Below, piece after piece: positions 8,955 to 17,196 of a DNA stretch of 64,000 bases. The DNA is taken from positions 1,612,001 through 1,676,000 of the forward strand of contig NZ_JAKNTK010000001.1 in the NCBI RefSeq assembly GCF_022440805.1, in the 5' to 3' direction. The stretch's first letter is position 1, and each line of letters opens with the position of its first letter. This stretch comes from Holdemania massiliensis (lineage in GTDB: Bacteria > Bacillota_I > Bacilli_A > Erysipelotrichales > Erysipelotrichaceae). The notes beneath the pieces are model-generated. The model was not told where the DNA came from. It worked only from the letters and a program-made list of their open reading frames with translations, and did no database searches. Both the position numbers and the translations under genes were made by a program.

Positions 8955-9043
8955 AGTCCTTCTTATTTAAAAAACAGTGTGCTGGAAATGGAATCAGAAA
9001 GGTTCTTACACGAACTGGGATGAAGCATAATCAGCAAAAAAGA

Positions 9044-9098
9044 GGAACGGTAAACTTATGCTCAGTGAACGGCATAATTTTACTGTTCCTTTTATTTT
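9044..9098 (+). terminator. Intrinsic terminator of the permease gene
   Basis: A long two-part hairpin: ggaacggtaaa at 9044-9054 pairs with tttactgttcc at 9079-9089, with an inner ttatgc/gcataa helix. It is followed by ttttatttta. Confidence 0.85.
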
Positions 9099-9316
9099 AA
9101 TTTTAACTGCAGCCAAGAAGTTGGTCAGACCGCTGAACCTATAGCTTTCTCTGCCCGCTATTTTTGCATCTGATTTATGCGGCCGCACGAAAAGTGTACT
9201 TAAGATGATCATAGGTTCCCGCTGTGTTCTTACCTGTTCTTTTTCTTTATACCGCGCAAACGGGTTTTTCATTTCCTTTGTGTGTGTTTTCTGGTAAAAT
9301 AAAGCACGGTGATAAC
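9099..9316 (+). other. Non-coding stretch before rsmE
   Basis: About 220 bases without a convincing gene. Leftward ORFs here lack ribosome binding sites. A weak -10 (TAAAAT at 9295-9300) lies just before rsmE and is the likely start of the rsmE operon. I see nothing else. Confidence 0.4.
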
Positions 9317-10030
9317 ATGCAGCAGATATTTATACAACAGAAAGCAGAAGTCCAGAACTTCGTTGAACCGGATGCACAGCAGCGTCATCATCTGCAGCGC
9401 GTGGTGCGGATGAAGGAAGGCGAAATCCTGCGGGTGATCGATGGACAAGGCCAGGTTTTTTCCGGTCAATTGAACACAGACGGGCGCATTCTGATTTTAG
9501 AACAAATCCAGGAAGACCGCGAGCTTCCTGTTTCATTGACTTTGGTGGCCGGTTTGATCAAAGGCGAACGCTGGGATTGGCTGCTGCAGAAATGTACAGA
9601 GCTGGGTGTCAGCCGAATTGTACCATTTCAATCCAGCCGCACCGTGGTAAAGCTGGATGGGGAAAAGGTCGAAAAAAAGCAGCAGCGGTGGCAGAAGATT
9701 GTGCAGGAAGCCAGTCAGCAATGCAAGCGTACGCAGATTCCGCAGGTCTGCCTGCCGATTGCTCTGAGTGAGGCGGATCAGTATCTCAGCGAACAAAACT
9801 TCGTGGCATATGAAGATGAAGCACTGCAGGGCGGATTGTTCAGCACGCTGCTGGAAAAAGGACGCAGTATAACGATCGTCATCGGTCCGGAAGGCGGATT
9901 CAGCCCCGCTGAGATTGCGCAGCTGCAGGCGCAGGGCTTTCGCTGCTGCTCGTTAGGCAAACGAATTCTGCGTGCAGAGACGGCTGCGGTTGCCGCGGTA
10001 TGTCTGGCAGCGGCTGTCATGGAGGCATAA
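9317..10030 (+). CDS. rsmE: 16S rRNA (uracil1498-N3)-methyltransferase RsmE
   Basis: 237 residues, the usual length. The N-terminal PUA-like domain (HHLQRVVRMKEGE) is followed by a SPOUT methyltransferase fold with the S-adenosylmethionine knot motifs VIGPEGGFSPAE (about 188-199) and LGKRILRAETA (213-223). It methylates U1498 of 16S rRNA in the 30S subunit. ATG at 9317 is chosen because it follows an upstream ggtga and begins the PUA domain; an in-frame ATG 93 bases earlier adds an unrelated hydrophobic leader. It heads a dense run of genes and is 4 bases from the next one. Confidence 0.95.
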   Translation: MQQIFIQQKAEVQNFVEPDAQQRHHLQRVVRMKEGEILRVIDGQGQVFSGQLNTDGRILILEQIQEDRELPVSLTLVAGLIKGERWDWLLQKCTELGVSRIVPFQSSRTVVKLDGEKVEKKQQRWQKIVQEASQQCKRTQIPQVCLPIALSEADQYLSEQNFVAYEDEALQGGLFSTLLEKGRSITIVIGPEGGFSPAEIAQLQAQGFRCCSLGKRILRAETAAVAAVCLAAAVMEA

Positions 10031-10034
10031 AACG

Positions 10035-10799
10035 ATGAATCCGAAAATCATTAAAATTCTGCGCAAGGCCAACGATCAGGAACTGCTCAAGCTTCCTGAA
10101 GTCCGCAAGGAAACCGCACGTATCAATGCCCTGCTTAAACCGTATCAGCTGGATCGAACGGTGAAAACAGCACGCGATGTCTACACGTTGAGCATTCTGG
10201 AAGAAGGCTTGAAAAACAAACAAAAGATTGAAGAACTGTACGAGCAGACCCGCCGTGAGATGCTGGATATCTGGGATATGCTTGATTATCCCAAACGCAA
10301 TGAATTTGTCCGGCCGAAAATTCAGGCGGCGATTGCCGAAATGAAACAGTTTAGCAGTGAGGGCAAGCTGATCATGATTCCGTTTTTTGATCCGCTGATC
10401 AATGCGCTTTACGATCATGAAACCGCGGTCCTGGAACTGCCGCAGTTTTTCAAAATGTATAAAAACTTTGCGGATAAAATTGTGGATCCGCTGATCTACG
10501 GACGCTTGCCTTATGAGGCTGGCTTTGCTTCACCGCAGGTCATCTTTCAGAATGAACTAGGTTTTGCGGTATATGAGGGTCGGGTGCATTGTCTGGAAAT
10601 CTTCGCGTTTGACGGGACGGAAACGGAGCTGCCGCTTTCCTTGGTCTGTACCGGACAAAAGCTGGATCCGGCTCAGGGCGCGCCGTTAGCGGCCGCGGTA
10701 TTAAGCCAGGATCCAACTCAGATCCGGGATGCCTTGTGTGCCAGCGGATATGTTCTGCCGAAGCTGAAAAGCAAAATTGCCCGAATTCACAGGCCGTAA
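10035..10799 (+). CDS. Conserved-looking protein of unknown function
   Basis: 254 residues, soluble, no signal peptide. I do not recognise the family. The N-terminal 110 residues are helical and charged (RKANDQELLKLPEVRKETAR...). The C-terminal part is alpha/beta (KLIMIPFFDPLINALYDHE, ELGFAVYEGRVHCLEIFAFDG). Translation is probably coupled to rsmE: its ggagg overlaps the rsmE stop codon region and only 4 bases separate the genes. The gene end overlaps a terminator hairpin, so it closes the rsmE transcription unit. Confidence 0.65.
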   Translation: MNPKIIKILRKANDQELLKLPEVRKETARINALLKPYQLDRTVKTARDVYTLSILEEGLKNKQKIEELYEQTRREMLDIWDMLDYPKRNEFVRPKIQAAIAEMKQFSSEGKLIMIPFFDPLINALYDHETAVLELPQFFKMYKNFADKIVDPLIYGRLPYEAGFASPQVIFQNELGFAVYEGRVHCLEIFAFDGTETELPLSLVCTGQKLDPAQGAPLAAAVLSQDPTQIRDALCASGYVLPKLKSKIARIHRP

Positions 10800-10810
10800 G
10801 GCCTTTTTCT
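10791..10810 (+). terminator. Intrinsic terminator overlapping a stop codon
   Basis: aggcc-gtaa-ggcct followed by tttttct. The stem begins inside the last codons of the preceding gene. Confidence 0.8.
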
Positions 10811-10896
10811 TTGAAAGCAGCGAAGAACCGCCGTTAAAAGACTACCTCGGGGGTAAAAAGTTTGATATAATATCCATCATGGAAGGGGATAAATTC

Positions 10897-12198
10897 ATGA
10901 CGACAGTCGCAATTTCAACACTGGGCTGCAAGGTTAACGCCTACGAGTCGGAAAGTACCGCTCAGGCGCTGCGGCAGCGTGGTTATCAAACGGTGGACTT
11001 TAAGGAGAAGGCTGACGTTTACATCATTTTTACTTGTGCGGTGACCAATACCGCCGCCAGCAAGAGCCGGCAGAAGATCCATCAGGCCAGACGGCAGAAT
11101 CCGAACGCTCTGGTGTGCGCCGTAGGCTGTTATGTTCAGATCCATGCCGAACAAATGAGCGAACAGGAGAAGATTGATCTTCTGATTGGCTCCAGCGGCA
11201 AGGATAAGCTTCCCCAGCTCATTGACCAGGCGCTGCAGCAGCGTCAGGTTCCGATCGTACCGATCCAGGATGTGCGGCAGGCGGCGGAGTTTGAGATGCT
11301 GCCGCTGGATGAATTTGAACATCAGACGCGGGCGTATTTAAAGGTCCAGGATGGCTGCAATCAATTCTGCGCCTACTGCATCATTCCTTATGCCCGCGGT
11401 CGGGAACGCTCGCTGCCGCTGGATGAGGCGCTGCAGGAAGCTCGTCGGCTGGCGCAGAAGCATAAGGAAATTGTCTTAGCAGGAATACATACCGGTCGTT
11501 ATGGGAAGGATAGAAACACCAGCCTGACAGAACTGATCCGCGGAATGGGCAGCATTGAGTCTTTAAAGCGAATTCGAATTTCGTCGATTGAGATCACAGA
11601 AATTACCGATGAACTATTGGAACTGATGGAAAAACAGCCGAAGATTGCCCGGCATCTGCACATACCGCTGCAGGCGGGCTGTGATGCAACGCTTAAACGC
11701 ATGGGCCGACCGTATACGACTCAGCAGTTTTTGCGGCGTGTTGAAGAAATTCGCGCCCGGATTGAGGGCATTTCGATCAGTACCGATCTGATCGTTGGTT
11801 TCCCTCAGGAAAGTGATGAGGAGTTTGCCGCAACGATGGCGTTTTTGAAACAGATCCGCTTCAGTTTCTGCCACGTTTTTCCGTTCTCGGCAAAAACCGG
11901 TACACCGGCGCAGCGGATGAGCGGTCAGATTCCGGCAAATATAAAAAAGCAGCGCGCTCAGGAAGTCGGCGAATTTTCCCGCAGCAGCTATTACGAGGTC
12001 AAAAGCCGCTGGATCGGCAAGGCGGTTGACGTGCTGATTGAAACCTGTGAAAACGGTGTTTCGTTCGGTCACAGCAGCGAATATCTGCCGGTTCAGGTTG
12101 AAGGGCAATGGGCCAGCGGTCAGCTGGTTCGCGCCTGTTGTACGCATATGATCGGGGATCAGCTGGTGGCCCAGGCGCAAGGAGGTCAGGAAAAATGA
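10897..12198 (+). CDS. mtaB: tRNA (t6A37) methylthiotransferase MtaB
   Basis: 433 residues. The N-terminal MTTase domain has cluster ligands C11, C47 and C78. The radical-SAM domain carries GCNQFCAYC (C154, C158, C161) and a C-terminal TRAM-like region follows. The start TLGCKVNAYESE and the YARGRERS tail of the radical-SAM motif mark the MtaB (YqeV) branch, which converts t6A to ms2t6A at position 37 of ANN-decoding tRNAs. ATG at 10897 has ggaagggg at the right distance; the in-frame ATG at 10879 lies inside that site. TATAAT at 10866-10871 is a probable -10. It overlaps murE by ATGA. Confidence 0.93.
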   Translation: MTTVAISTLGCKVNAYESESTAQALRQRGYQTVDFKEKADVYIIFTCAVTNTAASKSRQKIHQARRQNPNALVCAVGCYVQIHAEQMSEQEKIDLLIGSSGKDKLPQLIDQALQQRQVPIVPIQDVRQAAEFEMLPLDEFEHQTRAYLKVQDGCNQFCAYCIIPYARGRERSLPLDEALQEARRLAQKHKEIVLAGIHTGRYGKDRNTSLTELIRGMGSIESLKRIRISSIEITEITDELLELMEKQPKIARHLHIPLQAGCDATLKRMGRPYTTQQFLRRVEEIRARIEGISISTDLIVGFPQESDEEFAATMAFLKQIRFSFCHVFPFSAKTGTPAQRMSGQIPANIKKQRAQEVGEFSRSSYYEVKSRWIGKAVDVLIETCENGVSFGHSSEYLPVQVEGQWASGQLVRACCTHMIGDQLVAQAQGGQEK

Positions 12199-13670
12199 AG
12201 TTATCTGCATTATTTGACAACGCTCCGGATATTGAAATTGAAAATCTGATGGTGGACAGCCGCGATGTGCTGCCCAACGCCATTTTCTTCTGCATCAAAG
12301 GGATGATCCATGATGGTCACCGATATGTCAACGCCGCGATCAAAAACGGTGCCGTGTGCATTGTTCACAGCGAGGATATCAAGCGCAACAACACCAATGT
12401 CATTTATATTAAAGTCCGTGACGTTACCGCGGCTTTAAATCAGGTTGCTGCCTGTTTCTATGGGTATCCGTCGAAAAAGATGGTCGTGTATGGGGTAACC
12501 GGCACAAATGGAAAATCCTCAATTGCCTGCATGATCCGCAATCTGCTTAACCCAATCTATGCCTGCGGCTACATCGGTACGATTTCGATTGAATACGGGG
12601 ATACCAAGCTGCCGCCGCTTTTGACAACGCCGGACATTGTTCCGCTGCAGAAAACGCTGCATGACATGGCAGAGGCTCAAATGAAAGCCTGCGCATTAGA
12701 AATCAGCAGCATCGGTTTGGAACAGCACCGCACCGACAGCGTGGATGTTGATATCGCGATTTTTACCAATCTGACGCATGACCATCTTGACTATCACGGT
12801 ACGATGGAGAACTATTTTGAAGCTAAGAAACGGCTGTTTGACCAGCTGAAACCCGAGGGTACGGCGATTACGAACAAGGATGATCCGCATGGCATGGCGG
12901 TGGTGACTGATTGTCCAGCTCATGTTGTGACCTATGGGGTCTTGGAAAAGGCCGATTATGAAGCTAAAGATATTCAGCTCAATGCCGATAAAACCGCTTT
13001 TACGCTGGTGTATGAGGGACAGGAATATCCTGTCCAGACCAATCTGGTCGCGATGTTTAACCTGTATAATCTGCTTGCGGTGATCGCGGCGCTGCATGAG
13101 GGCGGCCTGCCGTTAGAACAGATCCTGGATCAGCTCAATACCATTCCGCAGATCGAAGGGCGGATGGAACGTATTGAGGAAGGACAGCCTTTCAATATCA
13201 TCGTGGATTTCGCTCATACTCCGGATGGATTGGAACAGATCTTCAAGTTTGCTTCCGCAATTACGCCAAAGGAAAAACGGATCATTTCTGTTTTTGGGTC
13301 AGCCGGCAAGCGGGATACGAAGAAACGTCCGGTGTTTGGCCAGCTGGCGGATAAATACTGTGATCTGATCATTTTGACCGAGGATGATCCGCGCGATGAA
13401 GATCCGATTCAGATCGCCGAGGAAATTGCTTCCGGAATTGAGAAAACCAATCGGATTATCATTGAAAGCCGTTACGACGCGATCCGTCAGGCGATCGAAG
13501 TTGCCAATGTCGGGGATACGATTTTGATTTTAGGCAAAGGCGATGAAACGTTTATTTATCGTGAGTTTGGACGGGAGCCGTGGATGAGTGATCCGGCAGC
13601 TGCCCGCGATGCCTTGCATAAATATTATTTTGAAACGGAGGAGGAAGAGGAAGATGAAACCGTTGAATAA
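12195..13670 (+). CDS. murE: UDP-N-acetylmuramoyl-tripeptide synthetase MurE
   Basis: 491 residues. The three Mur-ligase domains are visible: N-terminal UDP-MurNAc binding; central ATPase with P-loop GTNGKSS (103-109) and NLTHDHLDYHGTMENY plus the carbamylated-lysine region EAKKRLF; C-terminal domain with FGSAGKRDTKKRP and the amino-acid pocket DDPRDEDP (397-404). It adds the third amino acid to UDP-MurNAc-Ala-Glu in the cytosol. The pocket reads DDPR, against DNPR in meso-diaminopimelate enzymes and DNPA-like in lysine enzymes, so the substrate is uncertain. An acidic tail (EEEEEDE) ends the protein. The start overlaps the mtaB stop. Confidence 0.93.
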   Translation: MKLSALFDNAPDIEIENLMVDSRDVLPNAIFFCIKGMIHDGHRYVNAAIKNGAVCIVHSEDIKRNNTNVIYIKVRDVTAALNQVAACFYGYPSKKMVVYGVTGTNGKSSIACMIRNLLNPIYACGYIGTISIEYGDTKLPPLLTTPDIVPLQKTLHDMAEAQMKACALEISSIGLEQHRTDSVDVDIAIFTNLTHDHLDYHGTMENYFEAKKRLFDQLKPEGTAITNKDDPHGMAVVTDCPAHVVTYGVLEKADYEAKDIQLNADKTAFTLVYEGQEYPVQTNLVAMFNLYNLLAVIAALHEGGLPLEQILDQLNTIPQIEGRMERIEEGQPFNIIVDFAHTPDGLEQIFKFASAITPKEKRIISVFGSAGKRDTKKRPVFGQLADKYCDLIILTEDDPRDEDPIQIAEEIASGIEKTNRIIIESRYDAIRQAIEVANVGDTILILGKGDETFIYREFGREPWMSDPAAARDALHKYYFETEEEEEDETVE

Positions 13671-14316
13671 GTACATTGATCACACCCTGTTAAAACCTGC
13701 CAGTACCCGCAGTCAGCTGGAAAAGCTGTGCACCGAAGCCCGTGACCATGATTTTGCGACAGTCTGCGTCAATCCTTGCTGGATTGAATTCTGCAAGCAG
13801 CAGCTGGAAGGCAGCGACGTTCAAGTCTGCACCGTTATCGGTTTCCCATTGGGGGCCATGACCAGTGAAGCCAAAGCTTTTGAATGCCGCGATGCCATTG
13901 CCAAAGGCGCGGATGAAATTGATATGGTCATCAACATTGGAAAAGTCAAGGATCAGGATTTTGACGGTGTTGTTCACGATATCAAAATGGTCAAGGAAGC
14001 GGCGGGCGAACACGTATTAAAGGTAATTTTAGAAACCTGCCTGCTGAGTGATGAAGAAAAGGTGTTTGCATGCAAGGCTTGTATGGAAGCCGGAGCTGAC
14101 TTTGTGAAGACCTCAACCGGCTTTTCGACAAGCGGGGCCACTGTTGAGGATGTCCGCCTGATGAAGCAGACCGTGGGGGATGCTTGCCAGGTGAAGGCTG
14201 CCGGCGGGGTGCGCTGTTTTGATGATCTGAAAGCGATGATTGAAGCCGGTGCGGATCGCATTGGGACTTCCAGCGGAGTAGCTTTATTGGCCGGTCAAGA
14301 AGCTGTTGGATATTAA
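13654..14316 (+). CDS. deoC: Deoxyribose-phosphate aldolase DeoC
   Basis: 220 residues, full length. A class I aldolase TIM barrel with the Schiff-base lysine in FVKTSTGFSTSGA (K152) and the opening DHTLLKP motif. It splits 2-deoxyribose-5-phosphate into glyceraldehyde-3-phosphate and acetaldehyde in deoxynucleoside catabolism. It overlaps the murE end by 17 bases, and the purine-rich coding of the MurE acidic tail (ggaggaggaagagg) doubles as its ribosome binding site. A terminator follows. Confidence 0.95.
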   Translation: MKPLNKYIDHTLLKPASTRSQLEKLCTEARDHDFATVCVNPCWIEFCKQQLEGSDVQVCTVIGFPLGAMTSEAKAFECRDAIAKGADEIDMVINIGKVKDQDFDGVVHDIKMVKEAAGEHVLKVILETCLLSDEEKVFACKACMEAGADFVKTSTGFSTSGATVEDVRLMKQTVGDACQVKAAGGVRCFDDLKAMIEAGADRIGTSSGVALLAGQEAVGY

Positions 14317-14356
14317 GCCTTGAAGAACCAATTATTTTAGGCTGAGCATAAAAAAT

Positions 14357-14404
14357 ACCGGGAAGATCCCGGTGCTGGAGGGGAAGTCAGTGACTTCCTC
14401 TTTT
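14357..14404 (+). terminator. Intrinsic terminator after deoC (double hairpin)
   Basis: A first hairpin accggga/tcccggt (14357-14373) is followed by ggaagtca/tgacttcc (14382-14398) and then ctctttt. It separates the rightward operon from the leftward regulator gene. Confidence 0.75.
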
Positions 14405-14455
14405 CTGTCTGCTTTGTGGCCAGTAAGATCCTTTAAGAATGGAAAATCGAACTTG

Positions 14456-15280
14456 TTATCGCCGTGTGGCCAGATCAATGAAGTAAAAGAGCAACGCTGC
14501 CCCCAGCAGGCAGCCTAAGAGAATCCAGTCGGAAATCAGGGTATGCCGCAAACCATTCAGGCGCAGAATCTGATTGATGGAAAGCAGCGGCCCCAGTGCC
14601 AGAATCAGCATGGAATAGGACAGAATCTGCCACTTGCGCTTGAGAATCATCAGCAGTTTAAGCAAAAGATATAGGCAGACGACACTGACTAAACTGATCG
14701 GCAAGGCCAATGAAATCAGCCAGCCTTGAGTCCCGCTGAGTTTTTCGATCATCGCCAGATAGATCATAAGCGAAAACTCCAGGGTTCCCATCAAGATTTC
14801 CAGTCGATGAGCGTGGGGCAGAAGCAGCGCCAGCGTCAGACTGAGAACGATGAGCAGCGCGCCGATCGGATAGTAAGCCCAGCTGAGCTGATGGTTGACG
14901 GCCAGGTTAATGATCGCACATATAAGCATGGCCGTCAGAAGCAGCGGGATAAAAATCAGACAGAAGATGCGTTTGCCTTTGGAAAAGGTATCGCGTTTTG
15001 AATAAACGAGGGTATCGGCAACCACGGAATCGAACACTTCAGGATCAAGCGCCGGCTCACTCAGCTGCTGACCGCTGATGATTTCGCCGACTGTGACATG
15101 AAAGACATCGGCCAGCCGGGGCAGCAGGGTGATGTCTGGAAACGATAATCCGCGTTCCCATTTTGAGATGGCTTTGTCTGAAATCCCGATTTTGCTGCCA
15201 AGTTCCTTTTGGGTCCAGCCTTCCTTTAAGCGCAGCTGGCGGATCAGGCTGCCGGTTTTCTGTTCGTTCATATTCTGCAT
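14456..15280 (-). CDS. XRE-family regulator with C-terminal membrane domain
   Basis: 274 residues. Residues 10-70 form a Cro/C1-type helix-turn-helix (WTQKELGSKIGISDKAISKWERG). From about 115 on there are six or so hydrophobic segments, so the DNA-binding domain is tethered to the membrane. This fusion is common in Firmicutes regulators of nearby transporters or stress responses, but the ligand is unknown. The start at 15280 is chosen because GGAGGA lies 7-8 bases upstream; an in-frame ATG at 15310 has no such site. It reads opposite to its neighbours and stands alone. Confidence 0.8.
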   Translation of the reverse strand: MQNMNEQKTGSLIRQLRLKEGWTQKELGSKIGISDKAISKWERGLSFPDITLLPRLADVFHVTVGEIISGQQLSEPALDPEVFDSVVADTLVYSKRDTFSKGKRIFCLIFIPLLLTAMLICAIINLAVNHQLSWAYYPIGALLIVLSLTLALLLPHAHRLEILMGTLEFSLMIYLAMIEKLSGTQGWLISLALPISLVSVVCLYLLLKLLMILKRKWQILSYSMLILALGPLLSINQILRLNGLRHTLISDWILLGCLLGAALLFYFIDLATRR

Positions 15281-15488
15281 GGGTTTGTCCTCCATCTTTT
15301 CTTCCATCATAAGCGATCATCGGAAAGTTTACAACCGACTGGCAGTAGAATCCCGAATCGACGGCGAAGAGAATCAGATTTTTCAGCATGTAAGCGCTGT
15401 CATTTTAGCTGGGAGAAGGCTGGACGAAGATGTAGGAAATACGCCATGAAAATTTGTGAAAAACATTCTTTAAATCGTTCTGAAAAGG

Positions 15489-15517
15489 TTGCTTTTTTTC
15501 ATTGGTTTGGTTATAAT
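15489..15517 (+). promoter_or_regulatory. Promoter of rpsU
   Basis: TTGCTT at 15489-15494, 17-base spacer, TATAAT at 15512-15517, 31 bases before the rpsU start. Confidence 0.75.
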
Positions 15518-15548
15518 ATATCTGCTTGCATCAGAAGGGAGGGTAAGT

Positions 15549-15728
15549 ATGCCAAGAGTTGTCTTAAAAGAGAACGAAGTATTGGATGACGCATTACGTC
15601 GTTTCAAGCGTCAGGTTTCTCGCAACGGAACCCTTGCTGAGGCTCGCAAAAGAGAGTTTTATGTAAAACCAGGCGTCCGTCGTAAACTGAAGTCGGAGGC
15701 TGCAAGAAAGGCTAGACGTTCAAAGTAA
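15549..15728 (+). CDS. rpsU: 30S ribosomal protein S21
   Basis: 59 residues, very basic. It begins PRVVLKENEVLDDALRRFKR and ends KPGVRRKLKSEAARKARRSK, the standard S21 sequence of Firmicutes. It helps the 30S subunit start translation. Ribosome binding site gggaggg. It has its own promoter and terminator; here it is monocistronic and not next to dnaG or yqeY. Confidence 0.97.
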   Translation: MPRVVLKENEVLDDALRRFKRQVSRNGTLAEARKREFYVKPGVRRKLKSEAARKARRSK

Positions 15729-15749
15729 AGAAGCGCAAGCTTCTTTTTT
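15728..15749 (+). terminator. Intrinsic terminator of rpsU
   Basis: aagaagc-gcaa-gcttctt with a GNRA-like GCAA loop and a T6 tail, directly at the rpsU stop. Confidence 0.9.
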
Positions 15750-15916
15750 CGTAGTTGGATGAAGTCAGAAAATCAGGATTCAAGAAGAAAGAGATTTGTC
15801 ATTTTGAAGCAGCTGTTTTATTATAGAAGAAACGAACTGACTGTCATTCAGTCATTCTGGAACAAAGGAAAAAGGGTCGAAAAGGAACCCTGAGAAGATC
15901 AAGGAGGAATATTACG

Positions 15917-16882
15917 ATGCAAAGCTCAAGCCGATCACTTCAGCAGTTTAAGCAGGCTTTATCCTGTCTCTACCAACTATGGCGGGAGAAACAATGGGAA
16001 ATGCTGAATGTCAAACTGGAACTGCCGCTGTTCGATGCGCAGGTTTGCCTGTCCTTGCTGCAGATGGGCGAGGAAACTGTATTAGAAATCTGCGATGATG
16101 ACTGGGATCAGCTGGTCGGCAATTCGCTGGCGATGGAAGATTCCTATCATATGGCAGTGCAGGCCGCAAGACGGATCATGTGGCGTCCTTTCAGCGCGGA
16201 GGAAGCCGAAGTTGCTTTGTTTCAGCAGGGGGACCTGCAGGTCTTTATCAATGATATTCATTGCGGACTTCTGGAAGTTCGGCCTTCCTCCCGCTGGATT
16301 GAGGAAACCCGTCTGCTTGTAGAAGCGCTGAGTGAGGTGTTAAAACAGTATTCAGGACGGGAAACGACGGATGAGGAATGGCTGGAGGCTGTTCAGCTGA
16401 GCGATCAGAGCTGGCGTCTGACGCCGAAATCCGGAGCTGTCCGGATCGAAGGTCCAGCCTGCATGATTGATGAAGTGGCAGCCGAGAAACTAAGTCAGCT
16501 TAAGCATACCCGCGAAACAGCACAGCTGGATGTGGTCAGTCTGATTGATCCATTGGAGGCGGAACATGGCAGTGCCGTTGCTTTCCGTATGCTGGTGCTG
16601 GTCTGCTCCAATCGTCATCAGACGCATGTGGAATTCAATTTTCGCAAGCGTGAGGATTTATGTACGGCGCTGGTTGAAGGTTTGCGTCAATTCATTCTGA
16701 CTGCCGGCATTCCAGCCCGGCTGCAGGTCAACCATGGCTTGTATGAATTTATTCTCGCAGATTTAGCTCAGCGGCTGGGAATTCGAATTGTCAGCGTGGA
16801 GCATTTGATCTTAACTGAACAGCTTAGTGAAGAACTGGCGGCCGGACTTTCCATGCTTTCAGCTCCGGAAACGATGAATTAA
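15917..16882 (+). CDS. Protein of unknown function
   Basis: 321 residues, soluble and acidic, with no signal or membrane segment. Two halves are visible. The C-terminal end (RLQVNHGLYEFILADLAQRLGIRIVSVEHL) resembles the closing motif of DUF6930/DUF7309-type domains, where a short strand-helix unit is followed by LGI. That match is from memory and weak. The N-terminal part (LYQLWREKQWEMLNVKLELPLFDAQ) is not recognised. Ribosome binding site aaggagg. It is flanked by terminators on both sides, so it is a single-gene unit. Confidence 0.6.
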   Translation: MQSSSRSLQQFKQALSCLYQLWREKQWEMLNVKLELPLFDAQVCLSLLQMGEETVLEICDDDWDQLVGNSLAMEDSYHMAVQAARRIMWRPFSAEEAEVALFQQGDLQVFINDIHCGLLEVRPSSRWIEETRLLVEALSEVLKQYSGRETTDEEWLEAVQLSDQSWRLTPKSGAVRIEGPACMIDEVAAEKLSQLKHTRETAQLDVVSLIDPLEAEHGSAVAFRMLVLVCSNRHQTHVEFNFRKREDLCTALVEGLRQFILTAGIPARLQVNHGLYEFILADLAQRLGIRIVSVEHLILTEQLSEELAAGLSMLSAPETMN

Positions 16883-16919
16883 TAAAATTAGAATAATCTG
16901 GATGGGGTACAGTCCGGTG

Positions 16920-16946
16920 AAAAGCGTTCTTAGGGGACGCTTTTTT
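16920..16946 (+). terminator. Intrinsic terminator
   Basis: aaagcgt / acgcttt arms followed by T residues, 40 bases after the unknown gene. It separates that gene from the yqfC operon. Confidence 0.8.
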
Positions 16947-16998
16947 CATGTTTGAGAGGTCCCGCGCATAATCTACAGAAGAGGAAGGAGTGTGCGCG

Positions 16999-17196
16999 AT
17001 GATCACAGTCAGTGAAAAACAGGCCATGATCGAAGACTTTGAGCGGCTGATCCTCGTCAGCCCCGAACAAATTATTACCGAGTCCAAACAGGGCAGAATG
17101 ATCGTCGAAGGCAGCGGCCTTCATATCCGGGTGTTCAGCGCCGATGAAATTATCTTGTCCGGACAGATCAGGCGGGTGAAGTTCGATGCGGAATAG
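16999..17196 (+). CDS. yqfC: YqfC-family sporulation protein
   Basis: 65 residues, shorter than the Bacillus protein (about 93). The core SPEQIITESKQGRMIVEGSGLHIRVFSADEIILSGQI matches the YqfC pattern (strand-rich, one YabP/YqfC domain). Identity is firmed up by yqfD and phoH directly downstream, the conserved order in spore formers. In Bacillus it belongs to the mother-cell sigma-E regulon. ATG at 16999 with aaggag upstream is preferred to the GTG at 16990. It overlaps yqfD by 11 bases. Confidence 0.75.
   Translation: MITVSEKQAMIEDFERLILVSPEQIITESKQGRMIVEGSGLHIRVFSADEIILSGQIRRVKFDAE

Noticed and set aside
9006..9272. Leftward 88-codon frame between the permease and rsmE
   Set aside because: It overlaps the permease terminator, lacks a ribosome binding site and has no protein-like pattern.
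10017..12298. Several long leftward frames opposite rsmE, mtaB and murE
   Set aside because: Shadows of well-identified genes; none has a ribosome binding site or family motif.
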